Origin: an uncultured Chitinophagaceae bacterium
GTDB lineage: Bacteria > Bacteroidota > Bacteroidia > Chitinophagales > Chitinophagaceae
DNA length: 64,000 nt
Direction: 5' to 3'
Assembly: GCA_936908745.1 (NCBI GenBank)
Contig: CAKZFX010000019.1
Coordinates: forward strand, 58,249 to 122,248
Part shown: positions 1 to 8,522 of the stretch, piece after piece
Layout: the number at the start of each line of letters is the position of its first letter
Position numbering within the stretch: position 1 is the stretch's first letter
Position numbers and translations under genes: made by a program
The notes under the pieces: model-generated
The model's input: the letters and a program-made list of their open reading frames with translations, nothing else
What the model was told of the DNA's origin: nothing
The model's database searches: none

Positions 1-255
1 CGCATCCTGCTCAAGAAATCACACTCCCGTCAAAAAGTGGTTCCTTCCCTCAATAATGAGATTACGTTAAGCGATAAAGAAAGAGATGTGCTGCGTTTTA
101 TCTGTATGGAGTTTACCGCACAGGAAATTGCCCAGAAAATGGAGATCAGCCCACGGACGGTGGAAGCGATCAAAGACCGCTTGATGGAACGCTTTGGCAG
201 CAAGAACACCGCAGGTCTTGTATTTTTTGCGGTAAAGAATAACCTGATCGATTAA
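1..255 (+). CDS. LuxR/NarL-type response regulator, C-terminal part (truncated by window edge)
   Basis: The frame is open from base 1, so the gene begins before the window; only about 84 codons are visible. They hold a LuxR-type helix-turn-helix: an LSDKERDVLRF first helix, then TAQEIAQKM and the recognition segment SPRTVEAIKDRL. This is the DNA-binding output domain of NarL/FixJ-type two-component regulators, and a receiver domain probably lies upstream. A GTG at base 37 is an internal codon, not a credible start, because the reading continues without a break upstream. The stop overlaps the stop of the convergent scoB gene by four bases. Target genes cannot be deduced. Confidence 0.85.
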   Translation, partial: RILLKKSHSRQKVVPSLNNEITLSDKERDVLRFICMEFTAQEIAQKMEISPRTVEAIKDRLMERFGSKNTAGLVFFAVKNNLID

Positions 256-911
256 TCAAAACTCATTTTCGGGATTTCTCCTTCCACGATCAGTTTACCC
301 GCTGTCTTTGCTTTTATTTCATCCACCGATACGCCCGGTGCCCTTTCCAGCAGCCTGAAACCTTCCGGCGTAACATCCAGCACCGCTATATCAGAAACGA
401 TCTTTTTAACGCATTTAACACCTGTTAAAGGCAATGAACATTGCGGCAACAGTTTGGATTCTCCTTTGGGGTTGGTATGCATCATGGCCACGATAATGTT
501 TTTGGCGCTGGCTACAAGGTCCATGGCGCCTCCCATTCCCTTTACCATTTTGCCCGGTATTTTCCAGTTGGCAATATCACCCTGGTCGCTTACTTCCATA
601 GCACCTAATACCGTCAGGTCAACCTTTCCGGCCCTTATCATACCAAAGCTCATGGCAGAGTCAAAGAATACAGAACCCGGAACAGTAGTGATCGTTTGCT
701 TGCCTGCATTGATCAGGTCAGGATCTTCTTCACCTTCAAAAGGAAAAGGTCCCATACCCAATAGCCCATTCTCACTTTGCAATACCACGTTGATACCTTC
801 GGGAATATAATTGGCGATCAGCGTGGGAATACCAATGCCAAGGTTTACATAGTAACCGTCTTTCAGTTCTTTCGCTATGCGCTGCGCAATCTGTTCTTTC
901 GTCAGTGCCAT
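252..911 (-). CDS. scoB: 3-oxoacid CoA-transferase subunit B
   Basis: Beta subunit of succinyl-CoA:3-ketoacid CoA-transferase, which moves CoA between succinyl-CoA and acetoacetate in ketone-body or short-chain acid use. About 219 residues, normal for the family. The conserved QSENG motif carries the catalytic glutamate (about residue 47) that forms the enzyme-CoA thioester, and a glycine-rich NLGIGIPT stretch precedes it. The frame extends 11 codons further upstream, but MALTKEQIAQ matches the family's usual N-terminus and begins one base after the scoA stop, so 911 is the preferred start. Cytoplasmic; translated together with scoA as a heteromer. A related acetate/acetoacetate (Ato-type) specificity cannot be excluded. 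Confidence 0.93.
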   Translation of the reverse strand: MALTKEQIAQRIAKELKDGYYVNLGIGIPTLIANYIPEGINVVLQSENGLLGMGPFPFEGEEDPDLINAGKQTITTVPGSVFFDSAMSFGMIRAGKVDLTVLGAMEVSDQGDIANWKIPGKMVKGMGGAMDLVASAKNIIVAMMHTNPKGESKLLPQCSLPLTGVKCVKKIVSDIAVLDVTPEGFRLLERAPGVSVDEIKAKTAGKLIVEGEIPKMSFD

Positions 912-912
912 A

Positions 913-1611
913 TCAGTTTCTTTTTTTGGTAGTTCGCTGCTCAATTCTTTTTTCGTAGTTCACACCTTCGAAAATACGGTGCACATAGATACCGGGTGTG
1001 TGGATCGTATTGGGATCGAGTGTACCGGCAGGTACCAGTTCTTCCACTTCCGCAATGGTTATTTTACCGGCCATCGCCATCAGGGGATTAAAGTTGCGGG
1101 CTGTTTCTTTATACACAAGATTGCCCTGTGTATCGCCTTTCCATGCTTTTACAATGGCAAAGTCTGCATCAAAAGCATATTCCATCAGGTAATCTTTTCC
1201 GTTGAAGTTGCGTACTTCTTTACCATTGGCCACTTCTGTGCCCACACCGGCGGGTGTATATACAGCAGGCATGCCATATCCGGCAGCCATACAGCGAGTG
1301 GCTAAGGTTCCTTGCGGTATCAGTTCCACTTCCAGCTCACCACTCAGCAGTTGCCGTTCAAATTCCGCATTTTCACCTACGTAGGAAGAGATCATTTTTT
1401 TTACCTGCTTTTGTTGCAACAGCAGGCCAATCCCGAAGTCGTCAACACCGGCATTATTAGAAATACAGGTAAGATTTTTTACGCCTTTGGATACGAGGGC
1501 GGCAATACAGTTTTCAGGAATACCGCAGAGACCAAAACCTCCCAGCATCAGGACAGCGCCGTCCGTAATATCACGAACAGCTTCATTAGCATCAGCAATC
1601 ACTTTATTCAT
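913..1611 (-). CDS. scoA: 3-oxoacid CoA-transferase subunit A
   Basis: Alpha subunit of the same CoA-transferase, about 232 residues. The N-terminal GGFGLCGIPE motif (about residues 24-33) is the CoA-binding signature of family I CoA-transferase alpha subunits. The start MNKVIADANE at 1611 is chosen over an upstream in-frame ATG at 1668 because it fits the family length and the longer frame would run into the DUF4296 gene end. It sits immediately upstream of scoB with a one-base gap, the usual sco operon order. Cytoplasmic enzyme; no regulatory site recognised. Confidence 0.93.
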   Translation of the reverse strand: MNKVIADANEAVRDITDGAVLMLGGFGLCGIPENCIAALVSKGVKNLTCISNNAGVDDFGIGLLLQQKQVKKMISSYVGENAEFERQLLSGELEVELIPQGTLATRCMAAGYGMPAVYTPAGVGTEVANGKEVRNFNGKDYLMEYAFDADFAIVKAWKGDTQGNLVYKETARNFNPLMAMAGKITIAEVEELVPAGTLDPNTIHTPGIYVHRIFEGVNYEKRIEQRTTKKRN

Positions 1612-1657
1612 GTAGAAAGTATGAATGGTAAAATTAGGAAGATAACGATAATGTTCA

Positions 1658-2134
1658 TCACTGAACAACGGGCAATACTTCTCTTATACGTTTTGACTTT
1701 CGTGGCGTGTCATTAGGTGGTGATGGCGGAGAAACTCTCCTGTCAGCAGAGTCTTTAATAGCAACTGTATCAATAACAGGCAGTGGCTTTGCTAATTCAG
1801 TGGGTGCCCTTTGGGCCCTTGCGTTTAAAGAGTCGAGTACTTCTTTCATCAGCGTATTGTTTGTTCTGTAATACGCAAAACTTTTCTCAAATTCTTCGCG
1901 GGTGGTTTTATTGAATGCAAACGCTTTTTTATAGAGCTTCAGCGTTTCCGTTGTATCGTTCAACGTAGAATCAAAAGGTAATACATATCCTTTTGCAAAT
2001 TCATCGGCTTGTATAATATCCCACAATACATTTTCCATCTTTTCCGGCGGCATAATACCTTGCGGCACCCTGGAACGTTTGCAGGCAACAATCAGCACGG
2101 CAATAAACAGGATTAAAAAAAAGCCTTTCCTCAT
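1658..2134 (-). CDS. DUF4296 domain-containing lipoprotein
   Basis: A 158-residue protein with a lipoprotein signal (hydrophobic helix ending LIVAC, Cys18). The following PPEKMENVLWDIIQADEF stretch is the hallmark of the DUF4296 family, found almost only in Bacteroidota and of unknown function. The C-terminal third is proline/serine-rich and probably disordered. Its start overlaps the stop of the porD-like gene by four bases (ATGA-type junction), so the two are probably translationally coupled in an envelope operon with coaBC. The mature protein should be anchored on the inner or outer membrane. Confidence 0.8.
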   Translation of the reverse strand: MRKGFFLILFIAVLIVACKRSRVPQGIMPPEKMENVLWDIIQADEFAKGYVLPFDSTLNDTTETLKLYKKAFAFNKTTREEFEKSFAYYRTNNTLMKEVLDSLNARAQRAPTELAKPLPVIDTVAIKDSADRRVSPPSPPNDTPRKSKRIREVLPVVQ

Positions 2135-3048
2135 TTTATTTCTTTGTACGCCTGTGTATTGGTGATATCCAGTTTTGTAAGAATATCCCTTGCCCTTGTT
2201 TTGTCTTCACCACTGGCTTTGCTGAACACTTTTACCAGTTCACTGCTTTTTCCCTGGAAAAAGAATTGAATGACCATTGAGTTGGGATTCTCCGAGTTGA
2301 TGGTGTTTAAGAAGTTCAGGCAATTCAGAATGCCACGGCGGCCATTTTCATCATTCTCATAAAAAAGGTCCATACCGGAGCGGTAGTAGGCATAGATCGC
2401 ATCATGGATCAATGCAAAACGATTGTTGTTGAAGTTTTCTGCCAGCCAGTAACGGTTACGCAGGCTTTCAAAAGATTTCCATCCTGTTATTTCACGGCTC
2501 TCGGGTGCATTGTTTACAATGTTCCATGCTTTCTGAAAGTAAGCATCACCGCCACGCAAGGAGAAAGAGTCATAATCCAGGCCTAAAATGATATTTACAT
2601 AGTAAGCGATCACCGCAGTGAGGTTAGCCGCCACAGGATCATTTCCCTGTACCCTGTTTTCATTGAACTCAATCGGCTGAAATTCCTGGTAGCGGAATAT
2701 CACGTTATCATCTAAAAAGTTAATTAACGGCGATTCATAGTTGGTATTATAAATAGGACGGGCAGCCTGCACGGTCAGTTTGCCACGATACACGTTATTG
2801 CCGAGTTCCTGTTCAATACTTAATAAGAAGTTGCATTGTATTTTTTCACTGCTGGCAAACGCATCCGTTGTCCACTTACGGTTGTTGATGAAATTGGTCA
2901 GCGTGGTTTGCAGGGTATTAAATATCTTTTTATCCACCTTGGTGCTGATCTTATTGGTCTGCACAGTCAGCCTCGCCTGTATTTCCTGTGCTGTTGCAAC
3001 ACCTGCGCACATCACTACCGCAATGATGAGTATTCCTTTTTTATACAT
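2131..3048 (-). CDS. DUF4835 family protein, PorD-like type IX secretion component
   Basis: A 305-residue exported protein with a signal peptide ending near VATAQ. The sequence after it (QARLTVQTNKI, then FNTLQTTLTNFINNRKWT) and the length match the DUF4835 family, one member of which is named PorD in Porphyromonas gingivalis as a type IX secretion-associated protein. The neighbourhood coaBC - DUF4835 - DUF4296 recurs in Bacteroidota, from general knowledge. Its first bases overlap the coaBC 3' end by eight bases. The exact role in secretion is not established, so the PorD link is a family-level inference. The T9SS cargo at 10310-16864 shows that such a system is likely present. Confidence 0.75.
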   Translation of the reverse strand: MYKKGILIIAVVMCAGVATAQEIQARLTVQTNKISTKVDKKIFNTLQTTLTNFINNRKWTTDAFASSEKIQCNFLLSIEQELGNNVYRGKLTVQAARPIYNTNYESPLINFLDDNVIFRYQEFQPIEFNENRVQGNDPVAANLTAVIAYYVNIILGLDYDSFSLRGGDAYFQKAWNIVNNAPESREITGWKSFESLRNRYWLAENFNNNRFALIHDAIYAYYRSGMDLFYENDENGRRGILNCLNFLNTINSENPNSMVIQFFFQGKSSELVKVFSKASGEDKTRARDILTKLDITNTQAYKEIK

Positions 3049-4237
3049 AAAACAACCGTGTTATCGTGTCAACAATATCTTTAGCGACTTCTGTTTTTGT
3101 TTTGGTCGCAAATTCAAATTCCTCGCCCTTTTTTCCCAGTATCGTGATCTTATTCGTATCGTGTCCAAAGCCGGCCCCTTCATCTTTCAATGAGTTTAAA
3201 ACAATCAGATCGGCATTTTTTCTCTCCAGCTTTTCCAATGCGTTCACTTTCTCATTGTTTGTTTCCAGTGCAAACCCTATCAATACCTGTTTGCCTGTTT
3301 TTATTTCGCCGAGGCTTTTTAAGATGTCTTTGGTTTTGGTCAGTTCCAACGTCAATGTTTGTTCTTTCTTTTTTATTTTCTCCGGCGCTGTTTCAACAGG
3401 TGTATAGTCGGCTACTGCTGCCGCCATTACAGCAAGGTCACAACCGGGAAATTCCTTTACACATTGGGCATACATTTCAGCGGCCGTTGTTACTTTACGG
3501 GTTTCAATACCATTCAATTCACTGTTCAATTGCACCGGGCCGGCTACCAAAATAACGTCGGCTCCCCTTCTTTTCAATTCAGCGGCGATGGCCAATCCCA
3601 TTTTACCGGACGAATGATTGCCGATAAAACGAACCGGGTCGATCCGTTCGTATGTAGGTCCTGCCGTCACGAGGCATTTTTTGCCGGCCAATGATTGTAT
3701 AGTGGAAAAATGGTCTGCAATAAAGGAAAGCAGCTGTTCCGGCTCCGCCATCCGGCCTTCGCCAAAGAGCCCGCTGGCCAGTTCGCCTTTCCCTACCGGG
3801 ATGATCGTATTGCCAAAAGATTGCAGTTTGCGCAGGTTTTCCTTCGTGGCGGGGTGATGCCACATGTCCTCATCCATCGCCGGGGCCACGGCTACAGGGC
3901 AGGTAGCCGATAACCAGGCTGCCAGCAGGAGATTATCGCAGTGCCCGTAGGCCATTTTAGCCAGCGTATTACAGCTTAAAGGCGCTATCAGCATCAAATC
4001 AGCCCATCTGCCCAACTGCACATGGTTAGCCCAATTTTGGCCATCTGAGAGGTCTGTAAGCACAGGATTTTTGCTGAGTGTTGACAGCGTCAGTGTTGAA
4101 ACGAAATCCTTTGCCGCCGGGGTCATCAGCACTTTTACTTCGGCGCCCTCCTTTACCAGCAAACGCAGCAGGTAGATGGCTTTGTAGGCCGCAATGCTGC
4201 CTGTGATACCGAGGACTATTTTTTTGCCTTTCAACAT
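3041..4237 (-). CDS. coaBC: Bifunctional phosphopantothenoylcysteine decarboxylase / phosphopantothenate-cysteine ligase
   Basis: Bifunctional coenzyme A synthesis enzyme of 398 residues. The N-terminal CoaC flavoprotein half shows GITGSIAAYKA (FMN binding), a catalytic-type His in WANHVQLG, and PAMDEDMW, the Bacteroidota form of the usual PxMNxxMW motif. The CoaB half (from about residue 185) shows VTAGPTYERIDPVRFI, NHSSGKMG, AAVADYTP and a lysine-rich KIKKKE segment of the ligase site. It joins cysteine to 4'-phosphopantothenate and then decarboxylates the product. A TACTTTTG promoter-like box ends five bases before the ATG, and a hairpin separates it from rpoZ upstream, so it may have its own transcript. 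It overlaps the porD-like gene downstream. Confidence 0.96.
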   Translation of the reverse strand: MLKGKKIVLGITGSIAAYKAIYLLRLLVKEGAEVKVLMTPAAKDFVSTLTLSTLSKNPVLTDLSDGQNWANHVQLGRWADLMLIAPLSCNTLAKMAYGHCDNLLLAAWLSATCPVAVAPAMDEDMWHHPATKENLRKLQSFGNTIIPVGKGELASGLFGEGRMAEPEQLLSFIADHFSTIQSLAGKKCLVTAGPTYERIDPVRFIGNHSSGKMGLAIAAELKRRGADVILVAGPVQLNSELNGIETRKVTTAAEMYAQCVKEFPGCDLAVMAAAVADYTPVETAPEKIKKKEQTLTLELTKTKDILKSLGEIKTGKQVLIGFALETNNEKVNALEKLERKNADLIVLNSLKDEGAGFGHDTNKITILGKKGEEFEFATKTKTEVAKDIVDTITRLFYV

Positions 4238-4241
4238 ACTC

Positions 4242-4249
4242 CAAAAGTA
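4242..4249 (-). promoter_or_regulatory. Putative -7 box of coaBC
   Basis: On the minus strand this reads TACTTTTG, an exact fit to the Bacteroidota -7 consensus TAnnTTTG. It ends only five bases before the coaBC start codon. No clear -33 TTG lies at the expected distance, so the call rests on one element and position. Confidence 0.4.
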
Positions 4250-4261
4250 CCTGTTTTGTAT

Positions 4262-4299
4262 AAAAACTAAAAGCGATCCGCTGTTTAACGAATCGCTTT
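4262..4299 (-). terminator. Putative terminator downstream of rpoZ
   Basis: An eight-base-pair perfect stem (4270-4277 with 4292-4299, AAAGCGAT/ATCGCTTT) with a 14-base loop, followed on the minus strand by a T-rich tail. It lies between rpoZ and coaBC and may end or attenuate the bamD-rpoZ transcript. Confidence 0.55.
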
Positions 4300-4324
4300 A
4301 TTCATTTATTAAGAAGAAAGTTGA

Positions 4325-4666
4325 TTAGCTGAACATATCATCTTCCCCTTTGCGGAAATACACTTTGTCTTCCAGGAATTCCTGGGTAGCCAGCAGCGCC
4401 GGGTTAGGCATTCTTTCGTAAGCCCTTGAAATTTCGATCTGCTCTTTATTTTCATGGATTTCTTCCAGGCTGTCTGTATGACTTGCAAACTCTTCCAGTT
4501 TATTATGCAACTCTTCTTTCAAAGAGATATTGATCTGGTTAGCTCTTTTGCCAACGATAGCAATTGAACCGTAGAGGTTGCCCGTTTTCACTTTCAAATC
4601 ATCCAGGTTGCGGGTTTCCACATTGTTTGTGATGCCTGCACTAAGCTGGCGTCTTAGTTTGCTCAT
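4325..4666 (-). CDS. rpoZ: DNA-directed RNA polymerase omega subunit, Bacteroidota type
   Basis: A 113-residue protein matching the Bacteroidota omega-like subunit: a short N-terminal tail, NLYGSIAIVGKRANQIN (the conserved omega helix region with AxxRANQI), then an acidic helical middle and a C-terminal AYERMPNPALLATQEFL segment. Omega helps assembly and stability of RNA polymerase. The start overlaps the end of bamD by 26 bases, so the two are probably coupled; bamD-rpoZ-coaBC is a recurrent order in the phylum. Cytoplasmic. Confidence 0.88.
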   Translation of the reverse strand: MSKLRRQLSAGITNNVETRNLDDLKVKTGNLYGSIAIVGKRANQINISLKEELHNKLEEFASHTDSLEEIHENKEQIEISRAYERMPNPALLATQEFLEDKVYFRKGEDDMFS

Positions 4667-5456
4667 TGCTTAAATTTTTAATATTGGTTTGCGATTGCTT
4701 AAAATAGTCGTCTGCTTCCTTTCTCAGTTTGCTTTCAGGGAAACGATCTACAAATTCATAATACTCATTGATCACCTGCTCAAACCTTGCTGGTTTCTTT
4801 TCTTCCACGCTCATTTGTGCGTAGCGGAAATAAGATTTAATGATCATCAGTTTATATTCATCAGCTTTGGCCGATTCAGGATAATCATTCAGCAAAGTGG
4901 TAAATGTAACACCGGCAGCTTTGAACTGGCCGAGGTCATAATATAATACAGCCGCCTTATAGTCTTTGATCTCCAGTTTGCGACGGCAGATATCAATAAT
5001 ATCATTTGCTTCCTTGATACGTGCAGAGCCCGGGTGCGTATTGATAAAAGTCTGCATCATTCCCATCGCTTTCAGTGTATTCGTCTGGTCCAGCTCAGGC
5101 TTTGGCGATTGCATATAATAAGAGTAGGCCCTCATGTAAGCAATCTCTTCGGAGCGGGAACTGTTAGGGAATATTTCAAGGAATGTTTTAAACAGGTTTT
5201 CCGCGTTGAAATAATCGTTCTGGTAGTAGGCGCAATACGCATACTTATAGTAGATATTTTCAAACTCCTTCCCTGTTTTAAAGTAAGGCATTACATCCTC
5301 GTAAACTACCTGTGCTTTACTGTATTTCTTTTTTACAAAGAACTGTTCGGCCATACGCAGTTTATACTCCGGGTCGGGGTTTTTCAACAGCTTGGTCATT
5401 CCACCGCCGCATCCGGCTAAAAATATTACGGCTATTACTATGGGTATAAAACGCAT
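4641..5456 (-). CDS. bamD: Outer-membrane assembly lipoprotein BamD
   Basis: Lipoprotein of the BAM complex, which inserts beta-barrel proteins into the outer membrane. The start MRFIPIVIAV at 5456 gives a signal with lipobox LAGC (Cys16); a longer in-frame reading to 5570 would bury this signal and is rejected. About 271 residues with TPR-like repeats: KYAYCAYYQNDYFNAENLF, EEIAYMRAYSYYMQSP and AVLYYDLGQFKAAGVTF, in the YfiO/BamD pattern. A TAACTTTG promoter-like box lies nine bases before the ATG. First gene of the bamD-rpoZ pair; the 3' end runs 26 bases into rpoZ. Confidence 0.9.
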   Translation of the reverse strand: MRFIPIVIAVIFLAGCGGGMTKLLKNPDPEYKLRMAEQFFVKKKYSKAQVVYEDVMPYFKTGKEFENIYYKYAYCAYYQNDYFNAENLFKTFLEIFPNSSRSEEIAYMRAYSYYMQSPKPELDQTNTLKAMGMMQTFINTHPGSARIKEANDIIDICRRKLEIKDYKAAVLYYDLGQFKAAGVTFTTLLNDYPESAKADEYKLMIIKSYFRYAQMSVEEKKPARFEQVINEYYEFVDRFPESKLRKEADDYFKQSQTNIKNLSNEQTKTPA

Positions 5457-5465
5457 AAAGGTTGG

Positions 5466-5473
5466 CAAAGTTA
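5466..5473 (-). promoter_or_regulatory. Putative -7 box of bamD
   Basis: Minus strand reads TAACTTTG, an exact TAnnTTTG match ending nine bases before the bamD ATG. No TTG at the ideal 19-base distance was found. Confidence 0.35.
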
Positions 5474-5570
5474 ATAGATACCGGGCAAAACTTCGGTAAA
5501 AAAGATAGGCAGCCAAAAAAGGATCGTTAAGCTTTTGATAAAGAGGGTTTTGGCGGCTCCGGAAGGGCAT

Positions 5571-5598
5571 AAAAAAACCCTCCCTGTAAAGGGAGGGT
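5571..5598 (-). terminator. Rho-independent terminator of the OmpA-family gene
   Basis: Perfect eight-base-pair stem ACCCTCCC/GGGAGGGT (5577-5584 with 5591-5598), six-base loop, and a run of T on the minus strand (5571-5576). It lies 30 bases past the stop of the 5628-7349 gene. Confidence 0.9.
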
Positions 5599-5627
5599 CT
5601 ATCAGCAAAAAGTAATCAAGAGATATA

Positions 5628-7349
5628 TTAGTTCTTCCGCAGATTTGGATGCGGAGGACTTACCTGGTTAGGTCCATCTTCGCCTTCAGCCGCTGCACGC
5701 AGGTCAACTGTGTTACAGTCGCCGCCTTCCTGGCCGTAGTTGAAGATAAAGCGGTCGATGCTGATACCTTCTTTTTCTACCATGTGAGCGATCACTTTGT
5801 TAACGTGATCCCAGCTTAATTGCTGTTCTTTTTTGTTAGAAGAGCAGTATCCGATCACCACTACTTTACACTCAGGATTGTTGCGCATTTTAGCTGCTAC
5901 TGTTCCCAGTACTGCTTTAGCGTCATCGCTCAGAGCGTTAGAGTTAGATTTGAAAGAAATGCTTGGTAATGCACCCAGTCTGTTACCGCAGTTGTCACCG
6001 TGACCACCGCCACCTTTACACAGGTCAGGGCAGTTTTCGCAGGTAGGGCAAGGGCATTTACCGATACCATCTGCGTCAACAGGCTGACAGTTTGTTGGAG
6101 TGATCAGTTCTTTGTCTTTACAATCAGGTACACCATCACCATCAGTATCTCTGCTCACACCATGGCTGTCAACAGGGCAACCAGCAGGAGTTTGCTCCTG
6201 GTCGAATTGGTCAGTTACACCATCGCCATCGCTATCAGGCAGCACTGGTTTTGGCAGACGCATCAGGCGTGGGTTGCGGATCTCGCTGTAAGCGTAATCC
6301 AGAGGGTTCAACCACCACAGTGGCTCAACAGATTTAGCACCCAGGTTGATATTCAGACCAATAGAAGTATAGTTGTAAGAATCGTAGTCACGGGTCAACA
6401 CCGCGTCACCCCATGCATGCTCTTGCCAACGCTGACCATCCAATAAGTCATCTTTAATGAATGTCTGGCGTGTTTCAATTGCAAGGTTCAGACGGTTGCT
6501 CAGTTTGAAAGCGATACCGGCACCTACTGTACCAGAAGGTTTGAACGTGTCACCAAATAATTTTGGACGACGTGTTCCCTGGTTTTCTGCTGGCGTTTCG
6601 TAAGAATCATCCATCATGTTTTTCAACGCCTTGTAAGTGTCTTTACGAGATTTGTAAACACCGCTTGGAGTGATAGAAGCAAAGTTGTATTTGCCACCTT
6701 CATTGTTCAGGGCGTTTACTTTAGTGTCGTAGATCGTACCACCGATACCAGCGAAACCGTAGAAGTTAAAGCCGGTTTTAGATTTGTGGAAACGAATGTT
6801 GTTCAAAGTCACAACACCTTGTAATGAAAGGTCTTGCGTCTTTGTTTTATAGTTGTAGTAAACAGGTTCAGGGCTGTTTGCAAAGCTGGTACCGTTAGAG
6901 AATTGCAGGTCACCAGTAGCAGACAACTGACGCGTAGGTGCAAAGTAACCTTGTGCACCCAGGCTTGTAGTCCATGCTGAGTTTTTGTAGAAGTTTTCAG
7001 CTATGTTGAACGTTCTTCCACGGCCTGTACCATACATATACTCTAAACGCATAGAGAATACATAACCGAAGGCTTTACGAACGTGTGCGCCGAAACTTGG
7101 TAAAGTGAAACGGGAAGGAATATCACCACTAACGTTGAAAGTTCCGAATTTCAGACCGATCTCCCACTGGTTACGTGGTTTAGCCGGGAAATTTCCGGTT
7201 CCTTGTAAGAACTCGTTGTGCTGAGGCATTCTTTTGTTAGGTATCTGAGTGGAATCATAAGTAGTTCCAATCTTCACCTGTCCGAACATGTTCAATGAGA
7301 GGCAGAATGCAGCCACCATGAACAAAAGATAATACTTTTTGCTTGCCAT
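5628..7349 (-). CDS. OmpA-family outer-membrane protein with TSP type-3 repeats
   Basis: 573 residues. The signal peptide ends near LNMFGQ. The N-terminal two thirds look like an outer-membrane beta-barrel or PorP-like region with alternating aromatic strands. Calcium-binding thrombospondin type-3 repeats follow (DSDGDGVTDQFD, DTDGDGVPDCKD), then a cysteine-rich linker (CPCPTCENCPDLC), and last an OmpA-like peptidoglycan-binding domain beginning LPSISFKSNSNALSDDAK. It probably links the outer membrane to the cell wall. It has its own strong-looking promoter (TTTG-N19-TATTTTTG) and terminator, so it is monocistronic. The last about 20 residues (EGEDGPNQVSPPHPN) form a disordered tail. Confidence 0.88.
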   Translation of the reverse strand: MASKKYYLLFMVAAFCLSLNMFGQVKIGTTYDSTQIPNKRMPQHNEFLQGTGNFPAKPRNQWEIGLKFGTFNVSGDIPSRFTLPSFGAHVRKAFGYVFSMRLEYMYGTGRGRTFNIAENFYKNSAWTTSLGAQGYFAPTRQLSATGDLQFSNGTSFANSPEPVYYNYKTKTQDLSLQGVVTLNNIRFHKSKTGFNFYGFAGIGGTIYDTKVNALNNEGGKYNFASITPSGVYKSRKDTYKALKNMMDDSYETPAENQGTRRPKLFGDTFKPSGTVGAGIAFKLSNRLNLAIETRQTFIKDDLLDGQRWQEHAWGDAVLTRDYDSYNYTSIGLNINLGAKSVEPLWWLNPLDYAYSEIRNPRLMRLPKPVLPDSDGDGVTDQFDQEQTPAGCPVDSHGVSRDTDGDGVPDCKDKELITPTNCQPVDADGIGKCPCPTCENCPDLCKGGGGHGDNCGNRLGALPSISFKSNSNALSDDAKAVLGTVAAKMRNNPECKVVVIGYCSSNKKEQQLSWDHVNKVIAHMVEKEGISIDRFIFNYGQEGGDCNTVDLRAAAEGEDGPNQVSPPHPNLRKN

Positions 7350-7392
7350 AACTAAGGATTAAGATTTACGAAAACATTGTCCTAATAAAACG

Positions 7393-7423
7393 CAAAAATA
7401 TGACTTGGAGCTTAAAAACCAAA
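7393..7423 (-). promoter_or_regulatory. Promoter of the OmpA-family gene
   Basis: On the minus strand TTTG (7423-7420), exactly 19 bases, then TATTTTTG (7400-7393): a full match to the Bacteroidota sigma-ABfr consensus TTTG-N19-TAnnTTTG. It gives a 5' leader of about 40 bases. Confidence 0.8.
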
Positions 7424-7547
7424 TTTTCACAATATTTATTTAAGCTCTCTTCATATTATTTTTCAATTACTTAGTCAAAAAAAAGACGCATTTTGTTGCA
7501 TCATGAACTAATTATTTTTTACAACGTAAATTGCCCTTTTTTAACAC

Positions 7548-8510
7548 ATGCAGCTACCAACAGACCTCATTGCACGGGAATTAAAAACTTTTGAAGCCCA
7601 ATTCAAGGACGCTGTAAAGAGCAATACACCCCTGCTGGATCGCATTATGCGGTTCATTGTTAAGCGAAAAGGCAAACAGCTCAGACCCATGTTCGTTTTG
7701 CTTTCCGCAAAGCTCTGTGGTGAGGTAAACGACCCCGCCTACCGGGCTGCATCGCTGGTAGAACTGCTCCATACGGCCACATTAGTGCATGATGATGTAG
7801 TCGATGATTCGATGGAAAGACGAGGTTTTTTTTCCACCTACGCCCTTTGGAAAGCCAAGGCTAATGTGCTGATCGGCGACTACCTGCTGGCCAAGGGACT
7901 TCTTCTTTCGCTGGATAATAACGATCATCGCATTCTCCAGATACTGTCAGATGCTGTACGAAAAATGAGTGAAGGAGAGTTACTTCAATTGGAAAAAGCC
8001 CGTTCGCTGAACCTGAAAGAAGATATTTATTTCGAGATCATCAAGAATAAAACAGCCTCGTTGCTGGCCTCCGCCTGCGCCGCCGGGGCATGGTCCACGA
8101 GCCGGGATGAGGTGATCACTGAAAAAATGCGGTTGTTTGGCGAAAAAGCAGGTATCGCTTTCCAGATCAAAGATGATTTATTTGATTATGCCAGCGAAAA
8201 TGTAGGCAAACCCACCGGCAACGATATAAAAGAGAAGAAACTGACGCTGCCCCTGATTTATTCATTGAATACACTTGATAAAGAAACCCGCCGGAAGATG
8301 ATTTATATCATCAAGAACAACAATACCGACCGGGAAAAAGTAAATTGGGTGATCAAACAGGTGGAAGAAAGCGGTGGTATCCGCTACGCCGCCGAAAAGA
8401 TGAACCACTATAAAGAAGAAGCCCTTGCCATTTTGCATGAATTCCCTGAAAGTCCCGAACGAAAAGGTTTGGAGGACATGGTCCTTTTTGTGACCGACAG
8501 AAAATATTAA
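7548..8510 (+). CDS. Polyprenyl diphosphate synthase (octaprenyl/heptaprenyl type)
   Basis: Trans-prenyltransferase of 320 residues that condenses isopentenyl diphosphate into a long-chain prenyl diphosphate, probably for the menaquinone side chain. It shows the first aspartate-rich motif HDDVVDDSMERRG (DDxxD at about residues 82-86), the substrate motif KGKQLRPM, and the second motif KDDLFDYA near residue 209. Small residues before the first motif suggest a long product, but chain length cannot be fixed by eye. It lies 12 bases upstream of recJ and is probably co-transcribed. The 200-base gap to the OmpA-family gene carries divergent promoters; a clear box for this gene was not identified. 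Confidence 0.92.
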   Translation: MQLPTDLIARELKTFEAQFKDAVKSNTPLLDRIMRFIVKRKGKQLRPMFVLLSAKLCGEVNDPAYRAASLVELLHTATLVHDDVVDDSMERRGFFSTYALWKAKANVLIGDYLLAKGLLLSLDNNDHRILQILSDAVRKMSEGELLQLEKARSLNLKEDIYFEIIKNKTASLLASACAAGAWSTSRDEVITEKMRLFGEKAGIAFQIKDDLFDYASENVGKPTGNDIKEKKLTLPLIYSLNTLDKETRRKMIYIIKNNNTDREKVNWVIKQVEESGGIRYAAEKMNHYKEEALAILHEFPESPERKGLEDMVLFVTDRKY

Positions 8511-8522
8511 TCCGTTACTACC

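Noticed and set aside
4641..5570. Longer BamD reading from 5570.
   Set aside because: It runs into the terminator of the OmpA-family gene and places the lipobox too deep for export.
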